Below, piece after piece: positions 10,177 to 19,632 of a DNA stretch of 64,000 nt. The DNA is from Formosa sp. Hel3_A1_48 (GTDB lineage Bacteria; Bacteroidota; Bacteroidia; Flavobacteriales; Flavobacteriaceae): assembly GCF_001735715.1 (NCBI RefSeq), contig NZ_CP017259.1, positions 865,501-929,500 on the forward strand, in the 5' to 3' direction. Made by a program: the position numbers and the translations under genes. How positions within the stretch are numbered: the first letter of the stretch is position 1; every line of letters starts with the position of its first letter. The notes under the pieces were generated by a model, which saw only the letters and a program-made list of their open reading frames with translations, searched no databases and was not told where the DNA came from.

Positions 10177-11547
10177 TTAAATATTTAAAATGAATTTAGC
10201 GATGATGAAATAAATCAAAATACCAAAAATATCATTGCTGGTAGTGATAAAAGGACCGGTAGCAATTGCTGGATCGATACCCCTTTTGTGTAAAAACAAA
10301 GGAATAAAAGTCCCTACAATTCCGGCAACAATTATGACAGCTACCAATGAAACCGATACTGCCAATGCAGTTTGAATATCTTGTTGCCATGCCCAAATAA
10401 AAGCAAAAAGAAATAGGGCTAAGACAATACCATTGAGAGCGGCCAATAGCATCTCTTTGATTAATCTATTGTTGACACTCCCTTTGATGTCGTCATTGGC
10501 TAAACCTTGAACGATGATAGCACTCGACTGCACCCCTACATTACCAGCCATTGCGGCAATAAGTGGAGTGAATAATAAAATAAGAGGATAATCTTCAATT
10601 ATAGTATCAAAAGTCCCCATTATTACAGCGGCTCCAACCCCGCCAATAAGACCCAAAAACAACCATGGTAAACGGGCCTTTGTGAGTGCAAAAATACTAT
10701 CCTCTGCATCTACATCTTGTGTAATACCCGCCGCTAATTGGTAATCTTTTTCAGCTTCTTCTTTGATAACATCTACAATATCGTCGATGGTGATGCGGCC
10801 CAACAAGGTTTTTTTGTCATCGACTACTGGAACAGCTTCCAAATCGTACTTGGCCATTAGACGCGCCACATCCTCATCATCATCGTGTACATGAACAGAA
10901 TCAACTTTTGGTATATATATAGCACTTATTTTTGTTTCATTTTTGGCAATCAACAAATCTTTTAGGGATAATCTTCCAATAAGTTTTTCTTCTTTGGTTA
11001 CCACATAGATAGAATGTACTCTTTTAACATTTTCGGCTTGTGCACGAATTTTTCTAAGACAACCCGCAACAGTCCAAGTTTCATAAACCTTGACTAGTTC
11101 CTTCGCCATCAGACCACCAGCAGTGTTTTCATCATACTCGAGGAGCTCATTGATGTCTGCGACCAATTCTTTGTCGTCAATTTGCGCAATAACTTTTTGT
11201 TTACGCTCAGGGGACAGCTCAGACAGTAAATCTGCAGCGTCATCGGTATCTAATTCCTTAACTTCCTCAGCAATTTCCTTTACGGAAAGATTTTGAAGTA
11301 CCTTCTCACGAACGTCTTCTTCTAGTTCTGCAAGTACATCAGAAGTTGTTTCACTATCCAATAACTTGATGATATAAGTGGCTTGATCTAGAGTTAAATC
11401 GTCTAAAATTTCGGCAATATCGGCATAGTGCAACTCATTGAATTGCTCTTGAAGTGGCCCATCATTTCTATTTTTGATGTCCAATTCAATAGCTGCCAAT
11501 AAAGCTGCTGTAATCTCAAAAGGGATATGCTCTTTAGACGTTTCCAC
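10177..11547 (-). CDS. mgtE: Magnesium transporter MgtE
   Basis: Inner-membrane Mg2+ channel. The 456-residue protein has the superhelical MgtE N domain (about 30-135, with acidic Mg2+-sensing residues in ELDTDDAADLLSEL), a pair of CBS domains (about 140-260) and a C-terminal block of about five membrane helices (285-456) holding GNVGVQSSAIIVQG. No ATG lies nearby, so GTG at 11547 is taken as start. It is 2 bp after the rsmA stop, so the two are probably co-translated. Confidence 0.95.
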   Translation of the reverse strand: METSKEHIPFEITAALLAAIELDIKNRNDGPLQEQFNELHYADIAEILDDLTLDQATYIIKLLDSETTSDVLAELEEDVREKVLQNLSVKEIAEEVKELDTDDAADLLSELSPERKQKVIAQIDDKELVADINELLEYDENTAGGLMAKELVKVYETWTVAGCLRKIRAQAENVKRVHSIYVVTKEEKLIGRLSLKDLLIAKNETKISAIYIPKVDSVHVHDDDEDVARLMAKYDLEAVPVVDDKKTLLGRITIDDIVDVIKEEAEKDYQLAAGITQDVDAEDSIFALTKARLPWLFLGLIGGVGAAVIMGTFDTIIEDYPLILLFTPLIAAMAGNVGVQSSAIIVQGLANDDIKGSVNNRLIKEMLLAALNGIVLALFLFAFIWAWQQDIQTALAVSVSLVAVIIVAGIVGTFIPLFLHKRGIDPAIATGPFITTSNDIFGILIYFIIAKFILNI

Positions 11548-11549
11548 GC

Positions 11550-12332
11550 TTATTCAATTTTATGATCCATTTCTATTGCTGTTGTCAATTCTATGAATGC
11601 ATCAACAGACAACTGCTCTGGTCGTTTGCCAAAGATAGTATTTGCTTTTAAATTTTCCGACAAATTAAACCCTTTTAAACTATTTCTCAGCGTTTTACGG
11701 CGTTGTTGAAAAGCACTTTTTACTACCGAAAAGAATAGTTTTTCACCACACGGAAGCTCAAAATCTTGTTTTCGTGTAAGGCGAAGAACTCCTGAATCTA
11801 CTTTTGGTGGCGGATTGAAAACAGATGGCGGGACTGTAAATAGATATTCTGCATCATAAAAAGCTTGTACTAAAACCGATAAAATACCATAGGCCTTACT
11901 TCCACCCTTATCACAAATTCGCCGTGCAACTTCCTTTTGAAACATCCCTGAAAACTCCGGAATTTGAGATCGGTTTTCCAGCATTTTAAATACGATTTGA
12001 GATGAAATATTGTAGGGGAAATTTCCAATGATGGCAAAGGATTTATCGACAAAAACTTTAGAAAAATCATACTTTAATACATCTTCTTGAATAATGTGGT
12101 CAGAGAGCTGTAGGTAGTGCGCTTGAAGGTAAGAAGCCGATTCTTCATCAATTTCAATCACATAAGTTGTTATAGGCTTCTCCAATAAGTACTTAGTCAA
12201 AACACCCATGCCTGGGCCTATTTCCAATACATTATCATAGCCTTTGAGCGTAAGCGTATCCGCTATGCTTCGAGCAACAGATTCATCATTTAAAAAATGT
12301 TGTCCTAAATGCTTTTTTGGTTTTACGCTCAT
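11550..12332 (-). CDS. rsmA: 16S rRNA (adenine1518/1519-N6) dimethyltransferase RsmA (KsgA)
   Basis: Dimethylates two adjacent adenines in the 3' hairpin of 16S rRNA. The 260-residue protein has the start [16 protein letters not shown] motif [16 protein letters not shown] (about residues 35-49) and the catalytic motif GNFPYNISS (about 104-112). The start codon overlaps the stop of the DUF4286 gene (ATGA), and mgtE follows 2 bp later. Confidence 0.97.
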   Translation of the reverse strand: MSVKPKKHLGQHFLNDESVARSIADTLTLKGYDNVLEIGPGMGVLTKYLLEKPITTYVIEIDEESASYLQAHYLQLSDHIIQEDVLKYDFSKVFVDKSFAIIGNFPYNISSQIVFKMLENRSQIPEFSGMFQKEVARRICDKGGSKAYGILSVLVQAFYDAEYLFTVPPSVFNPPPKVDSGVLRLTRKQDFELPCGEKLFFSVVKSAFQQRRKTLRNSLKGFNLSENLKANTIFGKRPEQLSVDAFIELTTAIEMDHKIE

Positions 12333-12655
12333 CAGTCTTTGGTTACTTTAAATTCGTCCACCAATTCAAGTTCAGTGCGAAAAGCCAGCATTTTATTTCC
12401 AAAACGCTTCATCCCATCGGCTTGCAACTGGTTGGCATATTCTTTATAATACTGCGTCAATGTGCTTTTGGAATAAGCATAGTATTGCACAGAATAAGTT
12501 GTTCCGCCCATCTCTTCCTCAACCAATACTTTTGTAAATAAAGCTTTTGAAAATAAGCCTGTGGCAAGCACTTGAGGAATGTGATCTTTCATCCATTTTA
12601 GCCATTCAGAATGAACTGAATCTTCTATGTTGATGGTAACATTGTAAATGATCAT
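12332..12655 (-). CDS. DUF4286 family protein
   Basis: A small 107-residue protein that begins [22 protein letters not shown], a pattern I recognise as DUF4286, which has a ferredoxin-like alpha/beta (dimeric barrel) look. It has no signal peptide and no catalytic motif. It is joined by ATGA-type overlaps to the TPR gene upstream and to rsmA downstream, so all three are translationally coupled. The function is unknown. Confidence 0.8.
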   Translation of the reverse strand: MIIYNVTINIEDSVHSEWLKWMKDHIPQVLATGLFSKALFTKVLVEEEMGGTTYSVQYYAYSKSTLTQYYKEYANQLQADGMKRFGNKMLAFRTELELVDEFKVTKD

Positions 12656-14451
12656 AAATCTATAGTTGTTTGCTTTTGGTATTTAGCCCTTAAGCTTCGG
12701 TAATGTTTATTGGAGTCTACAAAATGAATACTATCCGGGTGATTAAATATAATTTTTTCGTAATACGGCATTGCTTTTTCATCTTGACTGAGTTTAATTC
12801 GAAGTAGTTGGGCCATTGCATAAAGGGCATCATCAATTAAAATTTCAGAGGAAAAATCAGTGATAATTTTCAGATAATTTTCAGAGGCATTTGAGAATTG
12901 GTTGTTTTGTTCAAACAATTTTGCTTGAAACAATAAAGCCTGATCAACAATGGCGTGGGTACTGTGATCTTGGATTAATCTATTGAGTACCTCAATAGCC
13001 TCTATTTTTTTATTTTGGTGATTCAACAAGTCTGCCTTAGCGTATTGGCGTAGAGGCGACTGCAAACTGTCGCCAAATTTGTGATCAGTAATCAAAAGCT
13101 TGAGTTCAAGTGCATCGTTGGCAATAAGCTGTGAGGTCGAAGATTTTAGAACCTTTAATTGGGATTCAGCCCATTCAAAATCTCCTGAATAGTAGCTTGC
13201 CTTTGCAGATTTGAAACGGGCTTCTTGAGCCAAAGGGCTGTTTCTGAGGGTGGTATAAACTTGAGCGTAATACAGAAGAGCTTTGTTGAACTGCTCATCG
13301 ATTATAAGAACATCAGCCAATTTTAATTTGATGCGCCCCAACTCATTCGCAGACAGCTGAGTATTGATTGCAGTCTTTAAAAAACTAATTGCCTCAGGGT
13401 AATTATGAAGATAGAAAGCCAAAAAGTGAGCATAAGACAATTGCAGTGTTAGCGTTTCTGAGGACTGGCCGTAAATTTCAAATAGGTTATTGTACTTTGA
13501 CTGAATTTGGTTTAAATCCTGGGGGCTAGACTGGATTAATTCAAGTTCGATTAACTGCCTATGCGTTTCAATCGTAAGTTTACTATCCTGAGCATTTTGA
13601 ATAATAAAATTAAAAGCATCAACAGTAACATCATAGACTTGATCTGATTTTGCTCTAAAGCCCACATTGATTACCCCTTGCAGACTGCTTGGGTTACGTC
13701 TAAAGATGGACTTTTCTTGCAGTAGTGCCTTTTGGTAATCTTTTTGCTGAGTGTACAACCAACTCAACATTTGACTCCAAAAAATAGATGGCGAGGTGTG
13801 CAGTTTCTTCAGAAGGATTTTTCTTAATATTTGGTTGTATTCAGCATCTGGGTTTTCTGAAATATAATCGCCGAATAAACGGTATACTTGAGAAAGAAAA
13901 GTGGGGTTGTTTTCAGTAAAATTCAAATAACTCAAAAACATGTTTTGAACATCTTTTTTCTGTGCATACAAGCCCGCAAGACGGTATTCGTAACTCGTGT
14001 TGTTAGTTTGATTTATTGCCAATTTATAAACTTCAATGGCCTCGTCAACAAGACTGTGCTCTTCGAATCGAAGTGCTATGGAGTAACAGTAAGCTGGAGT
14101 AGCTTTTGCAATAGCAATGGCTTTTTTAAAGTATACACTAGCTTGTTCTAATTTATTTTGTAACTGAAAATTATAGCCCATTTCCACAAGCATCTGAGGA
14201 TTGTTTCTAAGACTCAGTTGATGATTTATGAATGCATCTGCTTCTTCAAAATGCTGTAATTCTTGTTGTACTTCTATTATTCTAAAAGCAAAATTTGAGT
14301 TTGATGGCGCTTCCTTATGGAGTTTTTGATAGATAAAAAGTGCTTTTTCAAACTCGCCTTTGTCATAGTAATTTTCGGCCAAATCAAAATCTGTTTGGGC
14401 ACATAAAAGCAGATTAAACATTCCAAAAAACAAACAAATAAATAGCTTCAT
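12652..14451 (-). CDS. Exported tetratricopeptide-repeat protein
   Basis: A 599-residue protein with an N-terminal signal peptide (MKLFICLFFGMFNLLLCAQ) followed by TPR-like helical pairs over nearly its whole length, for example FDLAENYYDKGEFEKALFIY at the start and more repeats in the last 200 residues (ALLFQAKLFEQNNQFSNAS). It is probably a periplasmic or outer-membrane-associated scaffold. No enzyme domain is visible. It heads a run with DUF4286, rsmA and mgtE on the minus strand. Confidence 0.85.
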   Translation of the reverse strand: MKLFICLFFGMFNLLLCAQTDFDLAENYYDKGEFEKALFIYQKLHKEAPSNSNFAFRIIEVQQELQHFEEADAFINHQLSLRNNPQMLVEMGYNFQLQNKLEQASVYFKKAIAIAKATPAYCYSIALRFEEHSLVDEAIEVYKLAINQTNNTSYEYRLAGLYAQKKDVQNMFLSYLNFTENNPTFLSQVYRLFGDYISENPDAEYNQILRKILLKKLHTSPSIFWSQMLSWLYTQQKDYQKALLQEKSIFRRNPSSLQGVINVGFRAKSDQVYDVTVDAFNFIIQNAQDSKLTIETHRQLIELELIQSSPQDLNQIQSKYNNLFEIYGQSSETLTLQLSYAHFLAFYLHNYPEAISFLKTAINTQLSANELGRIKLKLADVLIIDEQFNKALLYYAQVYTTLRNSPLAQEARFKSAKASYYSGDFEWAESQLKVLKSSTSQLIANDALELKLLITDHKFGDSLQSPLRQYAKADLLNHQNKKIEAIEVLNRLIQDHSTHAIVDQALLFQAKLFEQNNQFSNASENYLKIITDFSSEILIDDALYAMAQLLRIKLSQDEKAMPYYEKIIFNHPDSIHFVDSNKHYRSLRAKYQKQTTIDL

Positions 14452-14502
14452 CTCAGCATTTTGGTAAAGATAGTAAATGTCCAGACAAGAATTGAAACTG
14501 AT

Positions 14503-15774
14503 TTAGTCTATTCGGTCAAAGCCGGTGTAGGGGCGTAAAACTTCAGGGATTTCGATGCCTAATTCGGTTTGATAATTTTCCAGTATACCTGCCAAAACGC
14601 GTGGCAAAGCCAAGGCACTACCGTTTAGGGTATGTGCCAATTGAGTTTTCCCCTCAGCATTTTTAAAACGTAATTTTAAGCGGTTAGCCTGGAAGGTTTC
14701 AAAATTCGACACAGAAGAGATTTCGAGCCATCGATCCTGAGCTGTAGAAAACACTTCAAAATCGTAAGTCAGTGCAGACGTGAAGCCCAAATCACCCGAA
14801 CACAGTCTTAAAATTCTGTAAGGTAATTTCAATTCTTCAAGAATTCCTTTCACGTGTTCTACCATGGCATCGAGCGCATTGTAAGAATTTTTTGGATGCT
14901 CCACACGAAGTATTTCAACTTTATCAAATTGATGCAATCGATTCAACCCTCGTACATGTGCGCCATAACTCCCTGCTTCTCTTCGGAAACAAGGGGTATA
15001 CGTTGTGAGTTGCTTGGGTAAATCATTTTCTTGTAAAAGCTGGTCTCTAAAAATATTTGTAGCAGGAACTTCACCCGTTGGAATAAGGTACAAATCGTCT
15101 GCAGAGACATAATACATTTGTCCTTCTTTGTCTGGAAGCTGACCAGTACCTAATCCCGATGCTTCATTTACAAGATGGGGTACTTGTACTTCATTGTATC
15201 CGGCTGCGGTGTTTTTATCCAGAAAATAATTGATAAGTGCACGTTGTAAACGAGCTCCTTTTCCTTTGTAAACAGGGAATCCTGCTCCAGCAATCTTATT
15301 GCCCAACTCGAAATCTATGATGTCATATTTTTTAGCCAATTCCCAATGGGGTTGGGCGTTTTTATGCAATTCTGGTACTGAACCATTTCGAAACACTTCT
15401 AGGTTATCATCTTCAGAGTCACCCTCAGGTACAGAGGCATGCGGTAGGTTTGGAATTTGATACAATAGTTGTTGCAATTCATCAGCAGTAGCGTTCAAAG
15501 ACTCGGTGAGTTTCACTTTTTGATCTTTGAGATCTGCAGTTTTTTGCTTAAGTAAATTCGCTTTTTCGACCTGTCCCGATTTAAAAAACTGACCAATCTC
15601 TTTGGAAAGTGTGTTCAGCTCTGCGGCTGTGGCGTCCAATTGTGTTTGGGTTGTTCGACGAGAAAGATCTAAAGCCAAGAGCTGTTCAACACTATCTCCA
15701 GCATGATCAATGCGTTTCGATAGACGTTCGACAACTTCTGCTTTGTTTTCTCTAATGAATGCAACTTGTAACAT
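14503..15774 (-). CDS. serS: Seryl-tRNA synthetase
   Basis: Charges tRNA-Ser. The 423-residue protein has the N-terminal coiled-coil tRNA-binding arm (about residues 30-100) and a class II catalytic core: TGQLPDKEGQMYYV, LIPTGEVP, motif 2 FRREAGSYGAHVRGLNRLHQF (in part) and a C-terminal motif 3 region around NGSALALPRVLAGILEN. Full family length, with ATG at 15774. Confidence 0.97.
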   Translation of the reverse strand: MLQVAFIRENKAEVVERLSKRIDHAGDSVEQLLALDLSRRTTQTQLDATAAELNTLSKEIGQFFKSGQVEKANLLKQKTADLKDQKVKLTESLNATADELQQLLYQIPNLPHASVPEGDSEDDNLEVFRNGSVPELHKNAQPHWELAKKYDIIDFELGNKIAGAGFPVYKGKGARLQRALINYFLDKNTAAGYNEVQVPHLVNEASGLGTGQLPDKEGQMYYVSADDLYLIPTGEVPATNIFRDQLLQENDLPKQLTTYTPCFRREAGSYGAHVRGLNRLHQFDKVEILRVEHPKNSYNALDAMVEHVKGILEELKLPYRILRLCSGDLGFTSALTYDFEVFSTAQDRWLEISSVSNFETFQANRLKLRFKNAEGKTQLAHTLNGSALALPRVLAGILENYQTELGIEIPEVLRPYTGFDRID

Positions 15775-15822
15775 GTAGCGTACTTTTATTTGACAAATTT
15801 AATCAATTGAATCAAAAGTGAA

Positions 15823-16761
15823 TTAGATTTTTAACAATAAATCGATGCGTTGTTGAGCCAATGCTTTGTCTTTTTCCAACTGTACTTTCAGCGCTTCAAT
15901 ATTGGGGAATTTGATTTCACTGCGCAGGTGTTCCAAAAGTTCAATCTTTAAAGTTTTAGTGTACAGATTTGCATCAAGATTGAAGAAATGAACTTCAATA
16001 TGGGTTTTGTTGTCTTGAGAAACGGTGGGGTTTTTCCCAATATTCATCATACCATAAACGAGTTGATTTTCGATTTTAGATTGCACCAAATAAACGCCTT
16101 GTTTGGGAATAAGCTTATAGGGTTCTTCGATAAATATATTTGCAGTTGGAAAACTCAGATTTGCCCCCAAGCCTTTGCCTTTTACAACTGTCCCTGTTAA
16201 CATAAAATTGTAGCCTAAAAAATCATTTGCAACGCGCATATTACCCTCACGCAAAGCCGCCCTTATTTTGGTTGAACTTACGGCTACATCACCCACTTCT
16301 TGCGCATCAATTTGAGTGACTTCAAATCCGTAAAATTTACCGAATTCAATTAAGTCTTCAATTGTTGCTGTTCGGTTTCTGCCAAAATGATGATCATAAC
16401 CCACAATAATGTGTTTTACTTTAAGCTTATTGACTAAGACATCGCGCACATATTCTAAAGCTGAAAGTCTTGAAAAAGTTTTAGTGAATTCTTTGAGCAC
16501 CAAATGGTCCACTCCAAGTTGTTGCAATTGGGCTGCTTTTTCGTCAATTGTATTGATGAGTTTGATGCTTGAATCCTTTTGTACCACCATACGTGGATGG
16601 GGAAAAAAGGTAAGTACTAGCGCCTGAAGCTTATTGGTTTCAGCAATATGAACAAGACGATTTATGATTTTTTGATGTCCAACATGTACGCCATCAAACG
16701 TTCCGATGGTCACAACAGAATTTTTAATGCGTTTGTAATCGGCTGCTGTTTTAATTTTCAA
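15823..16761 (-). CDS. ribF: Bifunctional riboflavin kinase / FAD synthetase
   Basis: Makes FMN and FAD from riboflavin. The 312-residue protein has the N-terminal nucleotidyltransferase (TIGTFDGVHVGHQKII, about residues 18-33) and the C-terminal flavokinase (GTVVKGKGLGANLSFPTANI, from about residue 190). The start is TTG at 16761; it places the HxGH motif at the normal distance from the N-terminus and no ATG does better. Confidence 0.95.
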   Translation of the reverse strand: MKIKTAADYKRIKNSVVTIGTFDGVHVGHQKIINRLVHIAETNKLQALVLTFFPHPRMVVQKDSSIKLINTIDEKAAQLQQLGVDHLVLKEFTKTFSRLSALEYVRDVLVNKLKVKHIIVGYDHHFGRNRTATIEDLIEFGKFYGFEVTQIDAQEVGDVAVSSTKIRAALREGNMRVANDFLGYNFMLTGTVVKGKGLGANLSFPTANIFIEEPYKLIPKQGVYLVQSKIENQLVYGMMNIGKNPTVSQDNKTHIEVHFFNLDANLYTKTLKIELLEHLRSEIKFPNIEALKVQLEKDKALAQQRIDLLLKI

Positions 16762-16830
16762 AATAGTATCGTGGCTTTAAATGACGAAGATAAAAAAAGT
16801 AATGCGGATGGGGTTTATTTGCACTTAACT

Positions 16831-17451
16831 TTATGTCCCATTAAATTGATTCATAGTGGTGTTGACCCCTGCCATACCAAAACTGATAATGGCTTCTGAT
16901 GTGCGCTGAAGTCGTTCGTCTAGTTTGGATGATTCTTCGTCGGACCATGCTCCAAGAACATAATCGACTTGTCTCCCTTTTGAAAACTCATCGCTAATTC
17001 CAAAACGCAGCCTGTTGTATTGAGCAGTATTGAGTTTGTCCTGAATATCTTTAAGGCCATTATGTCCACCTGCAGATCCTTTAGTTTTTAGACGAAGTGT
17101 TCCAAATGGGAGATTTAAATCGTCGGTAATAACGAGCAGGTTTTCCAGTGGTATATTTTCTTTTTCAAGCCAATATTTTACAGCTTTACCACTTAAATTC
17201 ATGAAGGTATTAGGCTTAAGTAGAAGAAAAGTTCGACCCTTAAATTTATGGCTCGCCAGAGTTCCTAATTTTCGGATTTCGAATTCCAATGCATTTATTT
17301 TTGCTAAATGGTTTAATACTTTAAATCCGATATTGTGGCGCGTATGCACATAATCTGCTCCAATATTTCCCAAACCTACTATTAAAAATTTCTTGGCCAT
17401 TGAATGCGTTGCTTGTTGCTGTTTTTTAAATTTGAATAACCACTTGAACAT
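16831..17451 (-). CDS. pth: Peptidyl-tRNA hydrolase
   Basis: Recycles peptidyl-tRNA in the cytoplasm. The core begins at [22 protein letters not shown], with the catalytic His in the TRHNIGF segment, and also shows [13 protein letters not shown] and [20 protein letters not shown]. Three starts are possible: 17472, 17451 and 17400. The first lies inside a terminator stem and is unlikely. 17451 gives a short basic leader; 17400 gives the minimal 189-residue enzyme. I use 17451 but the choice is not settled. Confidence 0.93.
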   Translation of the reverse strand: MFKWLFKFKKQQQATHSMAKKFLIVGLGNIGADYVHTRHNIGFKVLNHLAKINALEFEIRKLGTLASHKFKGRTFLLLKPNTFMNLSGKAVKYWLEKENIPLENLLVITDDLNLPFGTLRLKTKGSAGGHNGLKDIQDKLNTAQYNRLRFGISDEFSKGRQVDYVLGAWSDEESSKLDERLQRTSEAIISFGMAGVNTTMNQFNGT

Positions 17452-17460
17452 GTGTAAAAA

Positions 17461-17493
17461 TAAAAAAAGCATTCTGAATTTCGTCAGAATGCT
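17461..17493 (-). terminator. Rho-independent terminator between rplY and pth
   Basis: On the minus strand a 10-bp perfect stem (17484-17493 with 17468-17477, six-base loop) is followed by a T-run at 17461-17467. It should end the prs-rplY transcript before pth. Confidence 0.75.
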
Positions 17494-17521
17494 TTTATAT
17501 TTAATTTAAAGGAGGTGAAAT

Positions 17522-18166
17522 TTAGGCCTCTGTTGTTGCGGCACCTTCAGCACCACCTTCAGCTGCAGCTCCTTCTGCTCCTTCTGCTCCTTCTTCGTCT
17601 TCATCGTCTTCAATATCGACTGAAACTCTAGATTGCTTGATTTGACACACAACAGTATTGTCTGTATGCAAAAATTTAAACCCATCGTTTTCAAGTTCAG
17701 AAACATATACTTTATTTCCAATCTTTAGCTTAGAAATATCAACAACGATATTGTCTGGCAAATTTGTTGGTAAAGCTTTAATTCTTAGTTTTCGACGGTT
17801 TCTTCTCAATACGCCACCAGCGCGTACGCCAACAGAATTTCCAGTCAAAACTACAGGAATATCCATTGCAATTTCTTTATCATCAAAAAGTTGATAAAAA
17901 TCGATGTGCAAGATGTTTTCTGTTACAGGATGAAATTGAATATCCTGAAGTACAGCATTGTAAGAAGTATCTCCTAAGGCAATCACAACTGTATGCGCAT
18001 TTGGTGTGTATACAAGTTTAGAGAATGCCAATTCTGCTGCTGAGAAATGTACTGGCTGATCTCCTCCGTATAATACGCAAGGAACCTGTCCAGCATTACG
18101 CAAGGCTTTTGTTGCTTTTTTGCCCACGCTTTCTCTTTTCGATCCATTGATTGTAATTGATTTCAT
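17522..18166 (-). CDS. rplY: 50S ribosomal protein L25 / general stress protein Ctc
   Basis: Binds 5S rRNA. The 214-residue long (Ctc/TL5) form has an N-terminal L25 barrel (residues 1-95, [20 protein letters not shown]) and a C-terminal beta domain (about 100-185). The tail is a low-complexity run of Glu, Ala and Gly, which is common in Bacteroidetes. It sits 18 bp after prs; the terminator at 17461-17493 follows. Confidence 0.95.
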   Translation of the reverse strand: MKSITINGSKRESVGKKATKALRNAGQVPCVLYGGDQPVHFSAAELAFSKLVYTPNAHTVVIALGDTSYNAVLQDIQFHPVTENILHIDFYQLFDDKEIAMDIPVVLTGNSVGVRAGGVLRRNRRKLRIKALPTNLPDNIVVDISKLKIGNKVYVSELENDGFKFLHTDNTVVCQIKQSRVSVDIEDDEDEEGAEGAEGAAAEGGAEGAATTEA

Positions 18167-18184
18167 TTATATTAATTTAAGTGT

Positions 18185-19126
18185 TTACATTATAAATTTT
18201 GAGCTAATTGACTCGTTTTGATGCACTTTATGCATCACATCTGCAAATAAATCTGCACATGATAATACTCTTATTTTGGCGCTTTTTTGTGTTGTTGGTA
18301 TGGAGTCTGTGACAATAAGCTCTTCGAGTTTGGAATCTTCCAAACGTTGATATGCTGAACCCGATAATATAGGGTGTGTACAAATGGCACGTACGCTTTT
18401 TGCACCGCGTTCGATCATTAGATCTGCAGCCTTGGTGAGTGTTCCGGCCGTATCGACCATATCATCGACAAGGACAACATTTTTACCAGTAACATCGCCT
18501 ATAAGCTCCATGTGTGAAATGACGTTGGCTTTTGCGCGTTGCTTATAGCAAATTACCACATCGCTCTCTAGCGCTTTGGAGTAGGCATAGGCTCTTTTGG
18601 AACCACCCATGTCAGGGGATGCAATCGTTAGATTGTCTAAATTTAGGGACCTTAAATAAGGCAAAAATATAGTTGAAGCAAATAGGTGATCAACAGGTCT
18701 TTCAAAAAATCCTTGTATTTGATCAGCATGCAAATCCATTGTAATGATGCGGGTAGCGCCAGCTGTTTCGAGCATTTTGGCGACTAGTTTGGCTGCAATT
18801 GGCACTCTAGGTTTATCTTTTCGATCCTGACGGGCCCATCCAAAATACGGGATTACCGCTGTGATGTGTCGTGCAGACGCACGTTTTGCAGCATCCAACA
18901 TCAACAAAAGTTCCATTAAATTTTCTGGTCCTGGATTTGTTGAGGCTATCACAAAAATTCGTGTCCCACGAATGGATTCTTCGTATGAGGGCTGAAATTC
19001 ACCATCGCTATACGTCGAAGTAATCACATTCCCCAGATCTTCACCAAAAGCTTTGGCTATGCGTTCTCCAAGTACCTTGGAGTTGGTGCAGGCGAAAATT
19101 TTGGGCTGTAAAGTGGGCTTAGACAT
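18185..19126 (-). CDS. prs: Ribose-phosphate pyrophosphokinase
   Basis: Makes PRPP from ribose-5-phosphate and ATP for nucleotide, His and Trp synthesis. The 313-residue protein has the catalytic flexible-loop region YFGWARQDRK (about residue 96), the PRPP-synthase signature DLHADQIQGFFERPVDHL (about 130-147) and the PRPP-binding loop VLVDDMVDTAGTLT (about 218-231). ATG at 19126. It heads a prs-rplY operon. Confidence 0.97.
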   Translation of the reverse strand: MSKPTLQPKIFACTNSKVLGERIAKAFGEDLGNVITSTYSDGEFQPSYEESIRGTRIFVIASTNPGPENLMELLLMLDAAKRASARHITAVIPYFGWARQDRKDKPRVPIAAKLVAKMLETAGATRIITMDLHADQIQGFFERPVDHLFASTIFLPYLRSLNLDNLTIASPDMGGSKRAYAYSKALESDVVICYKQRAKANVISHMELIGDVTGKNVVLVDDMVDTAGTLTKAADLMIERGAKSVRAICTHPILSGSAYQRLEDSKLEELIVTDSIPTTQKSAKIRVLSCADLFADVMHKVHQNESISSKFIM

Positions 19127-19176
19127 TTTATTGTGCTGTTTTTGAATGATTTACGATGTTTATTTTTATCGAGTGG

Positions 19177-19184
19177 CAAATTTA
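19177..19184 (-). promoter_or_regulatory. Candidate -7 element for prs-rplY
   Basis: On the minus strand this reads TAAATTTG (TAnnTTTG), about 50 bp upstream of the prs ATG. No TTG is visible at the -33 position. Confidence 0.3.
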
Positions 19185-19228
19185 TGAATTTATTTGAACT
19201 GTAAAAGCATAAAACCAACTATTTTGTA

Positions 19229-19258
19229 TTTGAATAAAGAATAAATTTTATAGATTTG
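19229..19258 (+). promoter_or_regulatory. Consensus Bacteroidetes promoter of tRNA-Leu(CAA)
   Basis: TTTG at 19229-19232 and TAGATTTG at 19251-19258 are 18 bases apart, a full match to both boxes. The mature tRNA begins 14 bp further on. It is one of the two best promoters in the window. Confidence 0.7.
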
Positions 19259-19272
19259 CAATCCAAAATTTA

Positions 19273-19354
19273 GCTCAAGTGGCGGAATTGGTAGACGCGC
19301 TGGATTCAAAATCCAGTTTCTTCGGAAGTGTGGGTTCGATTCCCACCTTGAGTA
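19273..19354 (+). tRNA. tRNA-Leu (anticodon CAA)
   Basis: 82 nt with a 7-bp acceptor stem (GCTCAAG with CTTGAGT, one G-T pair) and discriminator A at 19354. The anticodon stem CTGGA/TCCAG encloses the loop TTCAAAA, so the anticodon is CAA (codon UUG). A long variable arm (TTTCTTCGGAAGT region) and the T-loop GGTTCGATTCC are present. CCA is not encoded. The accessory genes begin directly downstream. Confidence 0.97.
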
Positions 19355-19364
19355 CTTTAACAAG

Positions 19365-19403
19365 ACCGCAGCAAACTTATTATCAGTTAGTTACGGTTTT
19401 TTT
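19365..19403 (+). terminator. Probable terminator after tRNA-Leu(CAA)
   Basis: ACCG (19365-19368) pairs with CGGT (19394-19397) and an inner AACT/AGTT pairs across a small internal loop. Seven T follow. It is a weak but well-placed structure. The rest of the 278-bp gap up to 19632 is AT-rich, with a tandem TTTTGTACGAA-type repeat near 19409-19435 and no gene. Confidence 0.45.
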
Positions 19404-19632
19404 ATGTTCTTTTTTGTACGAATTTTGTACGAATTAGTGTTTTTTAGGGTTTATTTACAATGCTATTTTTTCAACTTGTTTCTTTGTGTTTAGAACTATC
19501 ACCACCTACTAAATTTCAAAATCTTATTCAGTCCTTATTAATTCTTAATCCTTTTGTTAATTTTTTGATTATTTCTCTTTATTTTGTTAAATATTTGTTA
19601 AATTTATAGGATCAACAAAAAATACAAACAAA

